In this document: positions 10,122 through 18,137 of the stretch, one piece after another
Position numbering within the stretch: position 1 is the first letter of the stretch
Layout of the letters: each line of letters begins with the position of its first letter
Program-made: the position numbers and the translations under genes
DNA from: Tianweitania sediminis
GTDB taxonomy: Bacteria; Pseudomonadota; Alphaproteobacteria; Rhizobiales; Rhizobiaceae
Direction of reading: 5' to 3'
Length of the DNA: 64,000 nucleotides
NCBI RefSeq assembly: GCF_017813335.1
Contig: NZ_JAGIYY010000004.1
Location: 310,001 to 374,000, forward strand
Notes under the pieces: model-generated
Database searches by the model: none
What the model was told of the DNA's origin: nothing
The model's input: the letters and a program-made list of their open reading frames with translations, nothing else

Positions 10122-10310
10122 GCCTTCTCTTCTCCCCTTGTGGGAGAAGGTGGCTGAGCGAAGCGAAGCCGGATGAGGGATGTTCCAGCTTGGCATCACT
10201 GGCGCCGCGCCCCTCAACTGTCTCGCCGCTGACGCGGCGATCCCCGCCTAGGGCGAGTCACTGGCCTCGCCCGCCCTTCGGGCCCCATAGGGGAGAAGGG
10301 CCCGCACTCC
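10118..10310. repeat. Palindrome-bounded intergenic mosaic repeat (RIME-like)
   Basis: The block opens with TTCTCCCCTTGTGGGAGAAGG, a near-perfect hairpin, and closes with CCCCATAGGGGAGAAGGG, another small palindrome. In between is GGTGGCTGAGCGAAGCGAAG, typical of intergenic repeats scattered in rhizobial genomes. It truncates the DUF4062 remnant, so it probably landed there. Copy number cannot be judged from one window. Confidence 0.6.
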
Positions 10311-10496
10311 CCGTTCCACATCGTCATCAGCCCCGCATCAGGCGAAGGACGCGTGGAAGGATCTGCGCTAACGTCCTCAGGTCCTTGCCCCTCCAAAGAA
10401 TTCCATCCACGCCCCTCCGATCCGCCCTTACCTTCCACCTCGTCCTTCTCATCGGGATCGCGGTTCGCGACGGTGATCGGCGGGGGAGGACCGGCG

Positions 10497-10531
10497 GTTT
10501 GGATGCGGTCTAACGTGGGCTGCATCCAAAC
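10497..10531. other. Inverted repeat (10-bp stem, 15-nt loop)
   Basis: GTTTGGATGC (10497-10506) and GCATCCAAAC (10522-10531) are perfect inverted copies. They lie in the non-coding stretch 10311-10780, which has no convincing gene. No T-run follows, so it is not an obvious terminator; operator or folded RNA are possible. Confidence 0.4.
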
Positions 10532-10659
10532 GGAGCGGAGCCAAGGTCGCGGTCATCCCCCTCCCGCTACCGCAGCGGGGGCGTGACGCGAATGTCACTT
10601 AAGCCGGCGGTCACAAGCCGTCCGGCGAAGCGGACGCGGCGCTCCTGATCCAACGCCGG

Positions 10660-10720
10660 ACGGGCGGCCGCAAAGCCGCATATACAAAATCCTACGAGCG
10701 ACTTTGCAGCCGCCCGTTTT
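10660..10720. other. Long hairpin (16-bp stem, 26-nt loop) with T-run
   Basis: ACGGGCGGCCGCAAAG (10660-10675) pairs with CTTTGCAGCCGCCCGT (10702-10717), 15 of 16 positions, and is followed by TTTT (10717-10720). The loop is A-rich and unpaired. It could be a terminator, the 3' end of a small RNA or a processed repeat; no adjacent gene on the plus strand explains it as a terminator. Confidence 0.5.
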
Positions 10721-10780
10721 CCCGAATGCTGTTTTCAACGGCCAGACGGCGCAAGCCGGGCGTGGCGAGGCGGAGCCACG

Positions 10781-10840
10781 CGCTGACAAATGCGTGACCT
10801 CGGCGGCGGGAAGCGTCCCTAGGCTTTGGCGGTTACGTCC
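10781..10840 (+). repeat. 60-bp promoter-like repeat, degenerate copy
   Basis: This stretch matches 17643-17702 at 55 of 60 positions. The other copy is an EcfG-type promoter for a lipoprotein gene. Here the -35 core reads GGAAG instead of GGAAC at 10809-10813, while the -10 CGGTT is kept, and no convincing gene follows closely (the next start is 11015). Confidence 0.65.
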
Positions 10841-11014
10841 AGCGGAGGCGTGGATGCGACGCGTTTGCGGGACACGGTTTGATCCCGGTCAATGCCCAGG
10901 TGTTGCCGCCGTGCAGAATGAGCCCAACGCCAGCGACGCACTTATCGTCCTGAGCGGAAAGGCAGGATGGCCGAAGGCTTGCTGCCTGATCAAACGAAAC
11001 TTCAGGAGCTCGCC

Positions 11015-11554
11015 ATGACGTCGACAAGCAGCAACGCGGTACTGACCACCCGCACGAACCTCGTGCTCTCGGTACGACCTGCGGGACCGGGCGATGAAAG
11101 CCTGCTTGCCGATCTCTATAAGCATGTTTCCGCCGAGGACCTGCGCTTTCGCTTTCTCGGTGGCATGAGGGAGGTCAGCCACGAACGGATCGTGGCCATG
11201 ACAAACGTGGACCACCGGACGGTGGAGAACTTTCTCGCTTTCACCAAGCCGGACAACATCCTCGTGGCGTCAGCGATGCTTTCGTCCAGCGGCGGACCTG
11301 AACGAGGGGAGGTGGCGATTGCTGTCAGGTCTGACTACAGGCACAAGGGCATAGCCTGGGAACTTCTCCGCCATGTTGCTGGCCAGGCCAAAAAGATGGG
11401 CTTCAAGAGCATCGAGTCCATCGAGAGCCGCGAGCACCATGAGGCGATCGAACTGGAGCGCGAGCAGGGCTTTCACGCCGTTCCTTATCCTGAAGACCCG
11501 CGTCTGGTCTTGATCCGCAAAGAGCTCGACGCGGTCCCGCGCAGCGCGGCCTAG
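11015..11554 (+). CDS. GNAT family N-acetyltransferase
   Basis: A 179-residue acetyltransferase. The GNAT acetyl-CoA loop region is seen as VAIAVRSDYRHKGIAWELL (V/I-x-x-x-x-R/Q-x-x-G-x-A/G form). The front half (VRPAGPGDESLLADLYKHVS, then LRFRFLG) resembles the GNAT module fused to acyl-CoA synthetase-like proteins (Pat type), here free-standing. I chose ATG at 11015 because AGGAG lies six bases before it; an upstream start at 10967 has no such site. Target unknown; could acetylate a protein lysine. Confidence 0.82.
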   Translation: MTSTSSNAVLTTRTNLVLSVRPAGPGDESLLADLYKHVSAEDLRFRFLGGMREVSHERIVAMTNVDHRTVENFLAFTKPDNILVASAMLSSSGGPERGEVAIAVRSDYRHKGIAWELLRHVAGQAKKMGFKSIESIESREHHEAIELEREQGFHAVPYPEDPRLVLIRKELDAVPRSAA

Positions 11555-11609
11555 CCACTTCCTTTGACGGGCACGGCGCGACAGGCATGTTCTCGGAAAG
11601 GTTCTCGCA

Positions 11610-11942
11610 TTGAAAACCGTGTTTCCTCTGATGTTCCTGCTCTGCAGCTTCGCGTCTGACGTGAGCATTGCGGAAGGCACCTCTGCCGAGCAGCGCGGCC
11701 GAGAGATCGCCCTTGCGAACTGTTCAAGATGTCACTCCGTGGAGGCCGTGGGCGCGAGTACTCTTCCGGAGGCGCCGCCGTTTCGTCTTCTGAACAGACG
11801 CTATCCGGTCGAGCAGCTGGGGGAGTCCCTCGCAGAAGGGATTGGCACCGGCCATCCCGAAATGCCGGAGTTCCGTTTCGAGCCGGCCCAGATCAGCGAC
11901 TTCCTTGCCTACCTGAGATCCCTAGCGTCGCGGCGGCCGTAA
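11610..11942 (+). CDS. Small periplasmic c-type cytochrome
   Basis: A 110-residue protein with an N-terminal hydrophobic signal (VFPLMFLLCSFASDVSIAEG) and one heme-binding CSRCH motif near residue 38-42. A Met ligand candidate is in the GHPEMPEF segment, as in class I cytochromes c. Start is TTG at 11610 behind GGAAAGG; an in-frame ATG at 11631 would cut into the signal peptide. Likely a soluble electron carrier. It is 55 bp downstream of the acetyltransferase gene. Confidence 0.85.
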   Translation: MKTVFPLMFLLCSFASDVSIAEGTSAEQRGREIALANCSRCHSVEAVGASTLPEAPPFRLLNRRYPVEQLGESLAEGIGTGHPEMPEFRFEPAQISDFLAYLRSLASRRP

Positions 11943-12028
11943 GCGTAGGAGGGCGCATTGATAGCCGCACCGAAGCGGGCGTCGTCAGCAGTAGGCCATC
12001 CCCGCAAGTTTGCAGAGCAAGGAGTTTC

Positions 12029-12052
12029 ATGAAAAACCGGCAGGTGCCTTGA
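12029..12052 (+). CDS. Seven-codon leader ORF coupled to the DUF1275 gene
   Basis: ATG at 12029 has a strong AAGGAG (12019-12024) and encodes only MKNRQVP before TGA (12050-12052). Its stop overlaps the proposed TTG start of the next gene as TTGA. Either this is a translational-coupling leader or a single-base indel has cut off the true N-terminus of the membrane protein. Confidence 0.4.
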   Translation: MKNRQVP

Positions 12053-12672
12053 TACAGGCTGACCGAACAACACGGCTTCTCGCCATCAGCGCGGCTGTGG
12101 TAGCTGGCTTCGTGGACGCCGCGGGTTTCATCCAAACGGGCGGCTACTTTGTTTCCTTCATGACGGGGAACTCGACGCGTCTTGGGATCGGGCTGGCGGG
12201 CCCAGGCGACGTGCTGTTGCCGGCCGCGTTGGTCCTCGCCTTCGTTGGCGGGGTGACTCTTGGATCTCTGCTGATCATGGCCAGGAGAAGCTTCAGGCCC
12301 AGTGCCGTTACGTTTGGTTTCGTGGCCGGCCTCCTCGCAATCAGTGCAGCACTCGGCGGACTCGGCTTTGCAGCTGCTGCGACCCTTGTGATGGCCGGCG
12401 CGATGGGGGCCATGAACGCGGCTTTTCAGGCGAACGGGGAAGTCCGGATCGGTCTCACCTACATGACGGGAACACTGGTCAAAATCGGCCAGCGCGTGGC
12501 CGGCGCGTTGGGCGGCGGCCCGTCTTGGCTTTGGATGCCATACCTCCTCCAGTGGCTTGGGCTGGTCGCCGGAGTTGCACTCGGTGCAGCTGCCTACGGT
12601 AAGCTCGAAACACAAGCCTTGTGGCTGCCGGCAGCAGCTTTGGTCGCCATGAGCCTGTTCGCGGCGAAATGA
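12049..12672 (+). CDS. DUF1275 (YoaK) family membrane protein
   Basis: A roughly 207-residue inner-membrane protein with six predicted helices. Family marks are VAGFVDAAGFI near the start, FVSFMTGNSTRLGIGL, and a later GLTYMTGTLVKIGQ. DUF1275 proteins are of unknown function. The start is uncertain: TTG at 12049 overlaps the stop of a well-initiated seven-codon ORF, and TTG at 12010 in the same frame lacks a ribosome site. Confidence 0.8.
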   Translation: MIQADRTTRLLAISAAVVAGFVDAAGFIQTGGYFVSFMTGNSTRLGIGLAGPGDVLLPAALVLAFVGGVTLGSLLIMARRSFRPSAVTFGFVAGLLAISAALGGLGFAAAATLVMAGAMGAMNAAFQANGEVRIGLTYMTGTLVKIGQRVAGALGGGPSWLWMPYLLQWLGLVAGVALGAAAYGKLETQALWLPAAALVAMSLFAAK

Positions 12673-12723
12673 TAAACCAAGGCCATGGGCAACTCACTGG
12701 AAAGCCTTGTAACCAGCCCTTGC

Positions 12724-13122
12724 TTAGTGGACCGAAGTCTCGCCCGACAGTCCATCGATGATCGGGCATTCGGGCCGGCTATCGCCATGGCAGTTTGCGA
12801 CGAGATGCTTCAACGTGTCCCGCAGCCCCTGCAGTTCCGTGATTTTGCGCTCGATTTCTTGAAGCTTCCCCGATGCGATAGCCTTTACCTCCATGCTTTC
12901 GCGCCCCCGGTCTCCATAAAGCGACAGGAGCTGCCGGCATTCCTCCACGGAAAAGCCGAGGCTTCGGGACCGTTGAAGGAAGCGCAGGCGGTGCACGTCC
13001 TCCATGGAATAATCACGATAGCCGTTCTCGCGGCGATCCGGCCGGATGAGCCCGATGTCCTCGTAATAGCGGATCGTTTTGGCCGGCAGGCCCGACTTTT
13101 CCGAAACAGCGCCGATATTCAT
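12724..13122 (-). CDS. cueR: Copper-responsive MerR family regulator (CueR/HmrR)
   Basis: A 132-residue regulator: MerR winged helix at residues 1-70 (MNIGAVSEKSGLPAKTIRYY), dimerising coiled coil, then the metal-binding loop with Cys-X7-Cys (CHGDSRPEC), the spacing of Cu(I)/Ag(I)/Au(I) sensors. ATG at 13122 has AAGGAG upstream. It lies 19 bp after copA on the same strand and is probably co-transcribed with it, so the sensor amplifies its own induction through the operator upstream of copA. In rhizobia this protein is usually called HmrR. Confidence 0.92.
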   Translation of the reverse strand: MNIGAVSEKSGLPAKTIRYYEDIGLIRPDRRENGYRDYSMEDVHRLRFLQRSRSLGFSVEECRQLLSLYGDRGRESMEVKAIASGKLQEIERKITELQGLRDTLKHLVANCHGDSRPECPIIDGLSGETSVH

Positions 13123-13141
13123 TCGCGTTCTCCTTGTTAGT

Positions 13142-15643
13142 TCAGCCGAGCCGTACGGTTCGCAGCCGGAGCGCGTTGGCAATGACGGACACGGACGAGA
13201 GGCTCATGGCCGCCGCGGCAATCATCGGCGACAGGAGCGCGCCGAAGACCGGATAAAGCACTCCCGCCGCAACAGGCACGCCGAGCGCATTGTAAACAAA
13301 GGCAAAGAAGAGGTTCTGCTTAATATTGCGGATCGTGGCCTGAGCCAGGGTGCGTGCCCGCACGATCCCGTTGAGGTCCCCCTTCACAAGCGTAATCCCC
13401 GCACTGTCGACGGCAACATCCGCTCCTGTTCCCATGGCAATGCCGACGTCCGCGGCAGCAAGGGCAGGTGCATCGTTCACCCCGTCGCCCGCCATGGCGA
13501 TCCGGGCTCCTTTCGCCCGCAGCTCCTGAACAAGCTGCTGCTTTCCTTCCGGCAGCACATCGGCACGAACTTCGTCGATCCCGAGCTTGGCCGCGACGGC
13601 CTTGGCCGTGCGCTCATTGTCGCCCGTCGCCATGATGATGCGAAGGCCGCTTTCGTGTAGGGCGCGGATGGCTTGCGCGGTGGTTGCCTTGACCGGATCG
13701 GCAACGGCGACGAAGCCTGCGACCCGTCCGTCCAAGGCAATGAACATCGCGGTCTTCCCCTCGGCTCGCATCGCATCCGCTTGTGCGGCGAGGCGATCCA
13801 CGCCGATCCGAAGGTGCGCCATCATGGCAGCGTTTCCGAGCGCCACCATCCGGCCTTCGACCTTGCCGCTGACGCCCTTGCCGGTGATCGACACGAAGTC
13901 GGCTGCGTTCAAGAGCGCCGCGCCGCGTTCCACGGCGCCTTCAACAATGGCCTCGGCCAGTGGATGCTCCGAGCCGCGTTCCAGGGAGGCGGCAAGTGAA
14001 AGAAGCTGAACGGCATCAAACCCGTCAGTCGCGACGACATCCGTCAGTCTGGGCCGGCCCTCCGTCAGCGTGCCGGTCTTGTCGACGATCAACGTGTCGA
14101 CGCTGGCGAAGCGCTCGAGCGCTTCCGCATCCTTGATCAGAACGCCCGCCTGGGCACCGCGCCCGGTGGCCGTCATGATCGACATCGGCGTGGCCAGCCC
14201 CAGCGCACAGGGGCAGGCGATGATGAGCACCGACACCGCCGACACGATGGCGAAGACCATATTGGGTTCTGGCCCGAACAGAGCCCAGACCAGGAAGGCA
14301 AGAACGGCGGCCAGTACCACCGCCGGCACAAAATAAGCGGAAACCCGATCGGCCAAGCCCTGGATCGGCGCGCGGGAGCGCTGCGCCTTCGCAACCATCT
14401 CGACGATCCGAGACAGCATCGTGTCGGCGCCTACACGCTCGGCGGAGATAACCAGCGTGCCGTTCTGATTCAGCGTTCCACCGGTGACGGGGTCCCCCGG
14501 TGCTTTTTCTACTGGCACCGACTCACCCGTGATCATGGACTCGTCGATGGACGTGCGGCCCTCCACCACCCTGCCGTCAACGGGAACGCTGTCGCCGGGC
14601 CGAACGCGAAGGCGATCTCCCGGCCCGACTTCGTCCAACGGAACATTGACTTCGGAGCCGTCAGCGGCAATCCGGCGGGCGGTCTTCGGCGAGAGGTCGA
14701 GGAGGGCGCGGATTGCCGATCCCGTGCGCTCGCGTGCCCTCAGTTCCAGCACTTGTCCGAGGAACACCAGCGCAACGATCACGGCCGCCGCCTCGAAGTA
14801 AACCGGAACGGTTCCGCCATGGTCGCGGAACTGGTGCGGGAAGAGGGCAGGGAAGAAGGTCGCAACGACACTGTAGAGATAAGCGGTGCCCACGCCGATG
14901 GAGATCAGGGTCCACATGTTCGGGCTGCGGTTGACGATGGACTCATAGCCTCGGTGAAAGAACGGAATGGCCGCCCAAAGAACAACAGGCGTTGCAAGCA
15001 GCAGTTCAAGCCATGCTGCCAGCGGCTCGCCGATCCCGTCACGAACAGCCAGTCCAAGCATCGGCCCCATGGCGATCACGAGCAGCGGCATCGACAGGAC
15101 CGCGGAAACCCAGAACCTGCGCGTGAAATCCACCAATTCCGGGTTTGGGCCCTCGTTACCGGTGGGCACCCCCATCGGTTCCAACGCCATTCCGCACAAA
15201 GGACAGGAGCCCGGCCGGTCGCGCACGATTTCAGGATGCATCGGGCAGGTATATTCGGTGCCCGCTGGCATTGGCGCCGGGACGGGGCGACCCGCGAGAA
15301 AGCGCTCGGGCTCCGCCTCGAACTTGCTTTTGCAACCACCTGAACAGAAGTAGAATTTCTGTCCCTCATGGCCATGCAGATGTTGCGCGGAGGCCCGGTC
15401 CACTTCCATGCCGCAGACAGGATCTTCGGCCGTCAGGTAGAGCTGCGGCTCCGCAACGAACTTGGCATGGCAGCCAGCGCTGCAGAAGTAAAAGACGCGT
15501 CCGCCGTGGTTCGCGCTGGGTGTGCCCGCGTCACGGTCGACGGTCATGCCGCAAACTGGGTCGCGCACGATGGCTTCGTTTGCGCCATGCGGCTGTTGAA
15601 GGCCGTGATCATGAGAGGTCATGCTGATCGCCTCGTGTTCCAT
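13142..15643 (-). CDS. copA: Copper-exporting P1B-type ATPase with N-terminal YHS and metal-binding domains
   Basis: An 833-residue heavy-metal pump. The order of domains is two Cys-rich YHS domains (DPVCGMTVD and DPVCGMEVD, each with an FYFCS-GC motif), a zinc-ribbon-like heavy-metal binding domain (YTCPMHPEI...CPLCGM), then eight-helix P-type ATPase core. Motifs seen: [12 protein letters not shown] in the transport helix, DKTGTLTEG with the phosphorylated Asp, and [12 protein letters not shown]. There is no classical HMA GMTCxxC domain; YHS domains replace it. Start ATG at 15643; ATG at 15622 is an alternative. Exports Cu(I) from the cytosol; controlled by the adjacent CueR operator. Confidence 0.93.
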   Translation of the reverse strand: MEHEAISMTSHDHGLQQPHGANEAIVRDPVCGMTVDRDAGTPSANHGGRVFYFCSAGCHAKFVAEPQLYLTAEDPVCGMEVDRASAQHLHGHEGQKFYFCSGGCKSKFEAEPERFLAGRPVPAPMPAGTEYTCPMHPEIVRDRPGSCPLCGMALEPMGVPTGNEGPNPELVDFTRRFWVSAVLSMPLLVIAMGPMLGLAVRDGIGEPLAAWLELLLATPVVLWAAIPFFHRGYESIVNRSPNMWTLISIGVGTAYLYSVVATFFPALFPHQFRDHGGTVPVYFEAAAVIVALVFLGQVLELRARERTGSAIRALLDLSPKTARRIAADGSEVNVPLDEVGPGDRLRVRPGDSVPVDGRVVEGRTSIDESMITGESVPVEKAPGDPVTGGTLNQNGTLVISAERVGADTMLSRIVEMVAKAQRSRAPIQGLADRVSAYFVPAVVLAAVLAFLVWALFGPEPNMVFAIVSAVSVLIIACPCALGLATPMSIMTATGRGAQAGVLIKDAEALERFASVDTLIVDKTGTLTEGRPRLTDVVATDGFDAVQLLSLAASLERGSEHPLAEAIVEGAVERGAALLNAADFVSITGKGVSGKVEGRMVALGNAAMMAHLRIGVDRLAAQADAMRAEGKTAMFIALDGRVAGFVAVADPVKATTAQAIRALHESGLRIIMATGDNERTAKAVAAKLGIDEVRADVLPEGKQQLVQELRAKGARIAMAGDGVNDAPALAAADVGIAMGTGADVAVDSAGITLVKGDLNGIVRARTLAQATIRNIKQNLFFAFVYNALGVPVAAGVLYPVFGALLSPMIAAAAMSLSSVSVIANALRLRTVRLG

Positions 15644-15660
15644 CTTGCCCTAACGTTCGC

Positions 15661-15721
15661 GCTTCCAGTAACTGGAAGGTCAAGCTTCATATTCAGCTTG
15701 ACCTTCCCTCCGCTGGAAGGC
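15661..15721. promoter_or_regulatory. Back-to-back CueR/HmrR promoters
   Basis: Two MerR-type operators face away from each other. Leftward (for copA): TTGACC then a TTCCAG-N3-CTGGAA dyad, read on the minus strand from 15684 to 15661. Rightward (for the DUF305 gene): TTGACC then TTCC-N6-TGGAAGG, 15699-15721. The two -35 boxes are within an AAGGTCAAGCT/AGCTTGACCTT inverted repeat with 8 bp between. The long -35 to -10 spacing typical of MerR promoters fits both. Confidence 0.8.
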
Positions 15722-15786
15722 GGACAGTGGACAAATGCCGTCCGGCGGTCCTGCCGGGGATGCGGGAAGGAGCCGAGGAAATCACC

Positions 15787-16200
15787 ATGAAAACGTTGAA
15801 GACGATCGCCGCAACAGCCGTGCTAGCCTCGATGGCCGCGGTCGCGTGGGCGCAGATGAACCACGGCACCCATGGCGGCGGCATGATGATGAACATGGAC
15901 CAGATGCAGTCCATGATGGCAACGATGATGCCCTCAGACGGGGACACCGACGCCATTAAGGCCTTCAAGGAAGCGGATATGGAGATGATGCGGGGGATGG
16001 CGGTCAACTACACGGGCGATCCGGACGTCGACTTCCGCCTCAAGATGATCCCGCATCACCAGGGCGCGATCGACATGGCCAAGGTCGCGCTCCAGCACAC
16101 TGCTGACGAGGACACGAAGCTCCTGGCGCGGGCGATCATTGCCGCGCAGGAACGCGAGATTGTCGAGATGCAGGCCTGGTTGGCAAAGAACCGCAAGTAG
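15787..16200 (+). CDS. Secreted DUF305 copper-associated protein
   Basis: A 137-residue periplasmic protein with a signal peptide (MKTLKTIAATAVLASMAAVAWAQ). The mature part begins with a Met/His-rich stretch (MNHGTHGGGMMMNMDQM) suited to binding Cu(I), followed by a four-helix DUF305 ferritin-like bundle with MIPHHQGAIDMA. ATG at 15787 follows GGAGCCGAGGAAATCACC. It has its own CueR-type promoter, divergent from copA, so it probably binds or buffers copper outside the inner membrane. Confidence 0.88.
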   Translation: MKTLKTIAATAVLASMAAVAWAQMNHGTHGGGMMMNMDQMQSMMATMMPSDGDTDAIKAFKEADMEMMRGMAVNYTGDPDVDFRLKMIPHHQGAIDMAKVALQHTADEDTKLLARAIIAAQEREIVEMQAWLAKNRK

Positions 16201-16301
16201 CCGGCAACAAGCCCATCCGCAGGGTGCATGCTCCCGGGGCGAAAGCGGTAGTAGCACGTCCCTTCGAAGATTCGGGTCCCAGGAATCGCCGCTCGTTGAC
16301 C

Positions 16302-16872
16302 CTATCGAGCCCTTCGAGGCAGGGGTGTTATCCGCTTTCTCGCCTCGTTGAACCACAGGACCGCGCTTCCCACGGCGAGGCGAACAGCCACTGACCTCCA
16401 TCGAGAGGCTCCGCCCCGAAGGCCACGTTCAGCGCGGGCACGCAGACAACGGCCACCTGCAGAACGAGGGAAGTCCTATGGCTCCCCACAGCCAGGGGTT
16501 CACGAAGGAGTGGCTGAAAGCACTTCGCGTTTCCGAGCGAGCATTGAAGCAGTTGAAGAGCTGGGCAAACACAAGCACGGTGAAGCCTGCAGTTCGAGCT
16601 TCGTCCAGTGTTCCGCTTCCTTCCACCAAGCCACTCGGAAGGTAGAAATCGATCGTGAACAGCGTTGCCGCCGCCATCACACTTCCTGTCGCCATGACGC
16701 CGCGCCACATCCGCAAGTTGATCGTCGGCTTCGCCGGATCCCTCGGCGGCCTTGCCATGGCGTCCTCGGTGTAGGGATCGATGCCCATTGCGAGGGCCGG
16801 ACCTGCATCCGTGACGAGGTTGATCCAGAGGATCTGAGTCGCAAGCAAGGGCGGCACCTCGGTTGCCACCAC
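16302..16872 (-). pseudogene. C-terminal relic of a cation-transporting P-type ATPase
   Basis: The minus strand reads LLATQILWINLVTDAGPALA, the helix-5/6 signature of Ca2+/H+-type P-type ATPases, followed by LFTIDFYLPSG and VFAQLFNCFNARSE. Near 16465 the frame shifts (QVAVVCVPALNVAFG is in another frame) and again near 16370 (VGSAVLWFNEARK in a third). The N-terminal three quarters, with the phosphorylation site, is absent. It is thus a dead fragment. Confidence 0.85.
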
Positions 16873-16893
16873 CCGTCAGAGGGAGCGGTCTTT

Positions 16894-17205
16894 ATGCGTA
16901 TCGAACGCTATGCGGTGATTATCGAGAAAGCCGGAGAAAACTACTCGGCCTATGTCCCTCATCTTCCAGGATTGAATGCCACTGGCGCGACTCTTGAGGA
17001 GACCGAAAGCGAAATCCGCGAAGCGATCCGCTTCCAGATCGACGGCCTAAAGGAAGATTGTTTACCAGTACCGGATGCGGTCAGCCGGCTCGAGTATGTT
17101 GATGCTCAGAGCTTTCGCAAACGTTCCATTCCGAGATTTAGGTCATCGATCGCCTGCTGCAGTATCGCCAACGTTTCGGATTTGATTGGATGGGGTGAAG
17201 CATAG
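16894..17205 (+). CDS. HicB-like antitoxin-family protein (solitary)
   Basis: A 103-residue protein. Residues 1-55 (MRIERYAVIIEKAGENYSAY, PHLPGLNATG, EIREAIRFQIDGL) match the HicB pseudo-RNase H fold used by type II antitoxins. GAGGGAGCGG precedes ATG 16894. The usual HicA toxin partner is not present next to it. The last 33 codons overlap the end of the convergent XRE gene by 100 bp and look less typical, so the natural end may have been altered. Confidence 0.75.
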   Translation: MRIERYAVIIEKAGENYSAYVPHLPGLNATGATLEETESEIREAIRFQIDGLKEDCLPVPDAVSRLEYVDAQSFRKRSIPRFRSSIACCSIANVSDLIGWGEA

Positions 17206-17474
17206 AGCGCCTGCCGTTCGGAGAAGCCGAAGGAATAGTCGCGAAGTGTGCTAGAGTTCTCGTCCGAAAGATCATCCGTGATCTTCTTGATCCGCTCAAA
17301 GAGTTCCACGCTTATCGAACTTTCTCCGCGTTCGTATTTGCTTATCTGCTGAGCCGTTAGGCCGACTTTGGTGCCGAGTGCCTCCTGTGTAAGGTGTGGG
17401 ACACGCTTGCGCATTCTTCTCAGCCTTTCGCCAACGGCTTTCGAGCCTGAAGAGATCTGCCGCTTGGCAACCAC
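17106..17474 (-). CDS. XRE family transcriptional regulator
   Basis: A 122-residue DNA-binding protein. The Cro/CI helix-turn-helix spans about residues 27-55 (LTQEALGTKVGLTAQQISKY, ERGESSISVELFERI). The C-terminal half is helical and may dimerise. Start ATG at 17474 is 13 bp from a perfect inverted repeat (17488-17503) that is a likely autoregulatory operator. It converges on and overlaps the HicB-like gene. Confidence 0.85.
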   Translation of the reverse strand: MVAKRQISSGSKAVGERLRRMRKRVPHLTQEALGTKVGLTAQQISKYERGESSISVELFERIKKITDDLSDENSSTLRDYSFGFSERQALYASPHPIKSETLAILQQAIDDLNLGMERLRKL

Positions 17475-17487
17475 GTTTTGATTCCTG

Positions 17488-17503
17488 ATTGTGGCTCCAC
17501 AAT
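17488..17503. promoter_or_regulatory. Candidate operator of the XRE gene
   Basis: ATTGTGG-CT-CCACAAT is a perfect 7-bp inverted repeat with a 2-bp centre, immediately upstream of the XRE start and near a possible -35. Inference: binding site for the adjacent regulator. Confidence 0.5.
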
Positions 17504-17642
17504 AGTTAAACTTTCTGGTTGTACGCCAGGTGCCGATAGTTGTAGCCGCAAGGCCTTTTGTTACTCAAAGTAGAATTTCAGCTCAGCCAACCATCAAGCC
17601 GGAACTGTCCGCCTATTGAGCTGAGTAGGTCGAGCAGTCATG

Positions 17643-17702
17643 CGCTGACAAACGCGTGACCTCGGTGGCGGGAACCGTCCCAAGGCTTTGTCGGTTACGT
17701 CC
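17643..17702 (+). promoter_or_regulatory. EcfG-type general stress promoter (second copy of the 60-bp repeat)
   Basis: GGAAC at 17671-17675, 19 bp, then TT at 17695-17696 (CGGTT) fits the alphaproteobacterial EcfG/RpoE2 consensus GGAAC-N18/19-TT. It is 28 bp upstream of the lipoprotein gene start. The flanks are shared with 10781-10840. Confidence 0.7.
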
Positions 17703-17724
17703 CCGCAACAAAAAGGAAGATCCC

Positions 17725-17931
17725 ATGACCAAACGTCTCGCCGTTCTTGCCGTTCTCGGAGCCACCCTCGTTGGCGCCGGCTGCACCACAAGCGAACGCA
17801 CCGTAGGCGGTGCCGTGGTTGGCGGCGTCGGCGGCGCGGTTGTGGGCAATGCCGTGGCGGGCACGGGCGGCGCCGTGGTTGGCGGCGTTGGCGGTGCCGT
17901 GGCCGGTGGCGCAATCGGGCGCAACCTCTAA
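17725..17931 (+). CDS. Small glycine-zipper lipoprotein
   Basis: A 68-residue protein with lipoprotein signal (MTKRLAVLAVLGATLVGAGC, Cys20 lipobox) followed by TTSERTVGG and repeated GGAVVGG/VGGAVAGG motifs of the glycine-zipper type, which pack helices in membranes. AAGGAAGA precedes the ATG. A GGAAC-N19-TT stress promoter lies just upstream, so the gene probably belongs to the general stress regulon. Small lipoproteins of this kind are envelope components in rhizobia. Confidence 0.82.
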   Translation: MTKRLAVLAVLGATLVGAGCTTSERTVGGAVVGGVGGAVVGNAVAGTGGAVVGGVGGAVAGGAIGRNL

Positions 17932-18137
17932 GCCCAAACGACTATGGGGCGGCTGCCACCCTGGCGCTGCCCGACCACCTACTTTCGCCGCCTTTTCCTG
18001 CAACGGGAAGTTGTTTGGCTGGAGGAGCACGTCTCCTGATTCGGTGCCGCACAAGCGGCGGAGTGAGACGCATTTTTGGAATGGGCGAAACGGCCCGTTC
18101 ACCCCTGCCAGCTACGATTTCCTGACGGGAGGTGGCG

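Noticed and set aside
10214-10789. Minus-strand open frames in the nrdJ-acetyltransferase gap
   Set aside because: Pro/Arg-rich, no ribosome site, coincide with repeats and hairpins; treated as non-coding.
10590-10800. Possible tmRNA or other stable RNA gene
   Set aside because: No tag-peptide coding segment or tRNA-like domain could be read; only the hairpin is supported.
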